This document shows positions 4,844 to 6,774 of a DNA stretch of 6,774 nt, piece after piece. This DNA is from Candidatus Competibacteraceae bacterium. GTDB lineage: Bacteria > Pseudomonadota > Gammaproteobacteria > Competibacterales > Competibacteraceae. Numbering within the stretch: position 1 is the stretch's first letter; the number at the start of each line of letters is the position of its first letter. A program made the position numbers and the translations under genes. Location of the stretch: positions 1 through 6,774 of the forward strand of contig DPWB01000416.1 of the NCBI GenBank assembly GCA_003527885.1, written 5' to 3'. The notes beneath the pieces are model-generated. The model saw only the letters and a list, made by a program, of their open reading frames with translations. It was not told where the DNA came from and made no database searches.

Positions 4844-6774
4844 ATGTCCGTACTCGCCGAACACACCGCTGCGCCGAATCTGTTACAGCCCATCCTGCCA
4901 CCCGATACTCGAAAGACCCTGCATTGGGGGCAATTGCATGGGGCTAGCGCTGCGTTGCTCATCGCCGCTACCGCGGATCGCTATCGCGGGCTGGTGTTGG
5001 CGGTCGCGCCGGACAGTCAGACCGCGCTGCGGCTGGAAACCGAATTGCGGGTGTTTGGCGGGCCGGGATTGGACATCCTGGCGTTCCCGGACTGGGAAAC
5101 TCTGCCTTACGACATTTTTTCACCGCATCAGGACATCGTGTCGCAGCGTTTGGCGGCGCTGTACCGCTTGCCGCAGCGGCGGCGCGGCGTGCTGGTGGTG
5201 CCGGTAGCGACCTTGATGCAACGCCTCTCACCGCGCGGCTATCTGGACCGTTACGCCCTACTGCTGAAGGTGGGCGAGCAACTGGATCTGGAGGATTTCC
5301 GCCGCCGGCTGGAAGCGGCGGGCTATGGCTGTGTGTCTCAGGTAGTGGAGCACGGGGAATTCGCGGTGCGCGGCGCGATTCTCGACCTGTTCCCGATGGG
5401 CGCCGAACGGCCGTACCGGATCGAACTGTTCGATGATGAAGTCGAAAGCATCCGCGATTTCGACCCCGACACCCAGTTGTCGGTGGCCAAAACCGAGCAG
5501 ATCGAACTGTTGCCGGCGCGGGAGTTCGCGTTGGATCAAGACACCATCGCCCGCTTTCGCCAAGCGTGGCGCCGCCAGTTCGAGGGTGACCCGCAGCGCA
5601 GCCCGATTTACCGCGAAGTGAGCGCCGGCAACGCCCCCGGTGGCATCGAATACTATCTGCCGCTGTTTTTCGAACAGACCGCCACACTGTTCGATTATCT
5701 GCCGGAGGCCACGCTGGCGGTTCGCCTGGAAGGCGTGGAGGCGGCGGTGGCGGCGTTTCAGGATCAGCTCATGGATCGCTACGAGCAGCGCCGCCACGAC
5801 GCCGAGCGGCCGCTGTTGGCGCCGTCATTGCTGTTCCTCGAAGCCGCCCAGGTCGAGCGAGCCTGCACCCGCTATCTGCGGGTCGATTTACAGGAAGCCG
5901 GGGACGGCGGCATCAACTTCCCGACCGCGCCACCGCCCGCGCTACCGTTTCAGCCCCGCGCCGAGCGACCCGCCGCTGTGTTGCAGGACTTTCTGGCCGA
6001 CTTTCCGGGCCGGGTATTATTCGCCGCCGAGTCGGCCGGGCGGCGCGAAGTCTTGCTGGAGACCTTGCGCGGCTACGGCCTGCGGCCGACGGTCTGCGAA
6101 AGCTGGGCGGACTTTTTGGCGCGGGATGAGTTACGGCTGGCGCTGACGGTCGCGCCGCTGGAGCAGGGCTTGCTGCTGACCGAACCGCCGCTGGCCCTGA
6201 TCGCCGAACCGCAACTGTACGGTGAACGGGCGCGCCAGACCCGGCGACGGGTTTCCAACCGCGATCCCGACGCCATCATCCGCAACTTGACCGACCTCAA
6301 CCCCGGCGCCCCGGTGGTGCACGAAGAGCACGGCATCGGCCGCTACGCCGGTCTGGAGCGGCTGGAAGTGGCCGGCATCGACGGCGAGTTCGTGGTGGTG
6401 GAATACGCCGATCACGACCGACTTTATGTCCCGGTCGCTTCCCTGCACCTGCTCAGCCGCTACACCGGGGCCTCGCCCGAAAGCGCGCCGCTGCACAAGC
6501 TCGGTAGCGGCCAGTGGGAAAAGGTCCGGCGCAAGGCCGCCGAGCAAGTCAGCGACGCGGCGGCGGAACTGCTCGACATTTACGCCCGGCGCGAGGCCCG
6601 GCCCGGTCATGCCTTCAGCTTGAGCGAAGCCGAGTACGCCGCCTTCGCCGCCGCTTTTCCGTTCGAGGAAACCCCCGACCAGCAGACGGCGATTGACGCG
6701 GTGATCGCCGATTTGCGCGCCGGCAAACCGATGGATCGGGTGGTGTGCGGCGATGTCGGTTTCGGCAAGACCGA
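4844..6774 (+). CDS. mfd: Transcription-repair coupling factor Mfd, 3'-truncated by window
   Basis: The frame is open from an ATG at 4844 to the window end, 643 complete codons of a protein usually about 1,150 residues long. Mfd binds stalled RNA polymerase, removes it from DNA by ATP-driven translocation and recruits UvrA for nucleotide excision repair. Visible in order: the UvrB-homologous N-terminal module with FPDWETLPYD (81-90), SPHQD, and EHGEFAVRGAILDLFPMG (169-186); GIEYYLPLFF before the middle region; the RNA-polymerase-interacting domain from about N486 (PGAPVVHEEHGIGRY, later LYVPVASLHLLSRY); the TPDQ motif leading into the helicase core; and Walker A GDVGFGKT (636-643), where the window stops. 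The Walker A position agrees with E. coli Mfd within a few residues, so the start is about right, although no clear Shine-Dalgarno precedes it. No in-frame stop or frameshift was seen. The remaining translocase lobes and C-terminal domain lie outside the window. Confidence 0.97.
   Translation, partial: MSVLAEHTAAPNLLQPILPPDTRKTLHWGQLHGASAALLIAATADRYRGLVLAVAPDSQTALRLETELRVFGGPGLDILAFPDWETLPYDIFSPHQDIVSQRLAALYRLPQRRRGVLVVPVATLMQRLSPRGYLDRYALLLKVGEQLDLEDFRRRLEAAGYGCVSQVVEHGEFAVRGAILDLFPMGAERPYRIELFDDEVESIRDFDPDTQLSVAKTEQIELLPAREFALDQDTIARFRQAWRRQFEGDPQRSPIYREVSAGNAPGGIEYYLPLFFEQTATLFDYLPEATLAVRLEGVEAAVAAFQDQLMDRYEQRRHDAERPLLAPSLLFLEAAQVERACTRYLRVDLQEAGDGGINFPTAPPPALPFQPRAERPAAVLQDFLADFPGRVLFAAESAGRREVLLETLRGYGLRPTVCESWADFLARDELRLALTVAPLEQGLLLTEPPLALIAEPQLYGERARQTRRRVSNRDPDAIIRNLTDLNPGAPVVHEEHGIGRYAGLERLEVAGIDGEFVVVEYADHDRLYVPVASLHLLSRYTGASPESAPLHKLGSGQWEKVRRKAAEQVSDAAAELLDIYARREARPGHAFSLSEAEYAAFAAAFPFEETPDQQTAIDAVIADLRAGKPMDRVVCGDVGFGKT

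Noticed and set aside
4676..4864. Minus-strand ORF of 62 codons overlapping the mfd start
   Set aside because: It starts inside mfd, occupies the divergent promoter region, has no ribosome site and resembles no protein family I know.
4968..5797. Minus-strand ORFs antisense to mfd
   Set aside because: They lie opposite well-supported mfd motifs and have the skewed composition of antisense frames in GC-rich genes.

Overview
This is the end of a high-GC bacterial contig. The first ~97 bases are not genomic. Bases 36-97 are an Illumina P7/Nextera index-1 adapter (index CTAGTACG), and bases 1-35 are the low-complexity T-rich sequence typical of reading past the end of an adapter. Biological sequence therefore begins at about 98-102, and the window probably comes from a draft or metagenome assembly with incomplete adapter trimming.

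The organism is most likely a gammaproteobacterium. The main evidence is the truncated mfd gene, whose protein follows E. coli Mfd closely by eye, almost motif for motif, up to the Walker A lysine. A Competibacter-like wastewater lineage is a guess only.

Layout. (1) 98-363: short AT-richer region with a weak 43-codon minus-strand ORF. (2) 364-2772, minus strand: a probable two-gene unit, first a 12-TM MFS transporter (1390-2772), then a VanZ-type membrane protein with an unusual C-terminal beta-rich extension (364-1332). (3) 2851-3837, plus strand, divergent from the MFS gene: a cysteine-rich protein with two tandem four-cysteine modules at the N-terminus and a YkgJ-like cysteine cluster at the C-terminus. 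It is the least familiar gene here. (4) 3838-3913: a gap between convergent genes, filled by a symmetric 48-base nested inverted repeat. (5) 3914-4639, minus strand: a Tat-exported beta-carbonic-anhydrase-like protein with a histidine-rich leader and a 30-bp in-frame tandem duplication. (6) 4640-4843: divergent intergenic region. (7) 4844 to the end, plus strand: mfd, the transcription-repair coupling factor, cut by the window edge.

Apart from the MFS-VanZ pair, the genes do not form an obvious pathway. mfd is housekeeping; the exported carbonic-anhydrase-like protein and the cysteine-rich protein look like lineage-specific accessories. I see no transposase, integrase, CRISPR array, tRNA, rRNA or phage gene, and no convincing new multi-gene system. 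The best candidates for undescribed biology are the cysteine-rich protein and the hairpin beside it.
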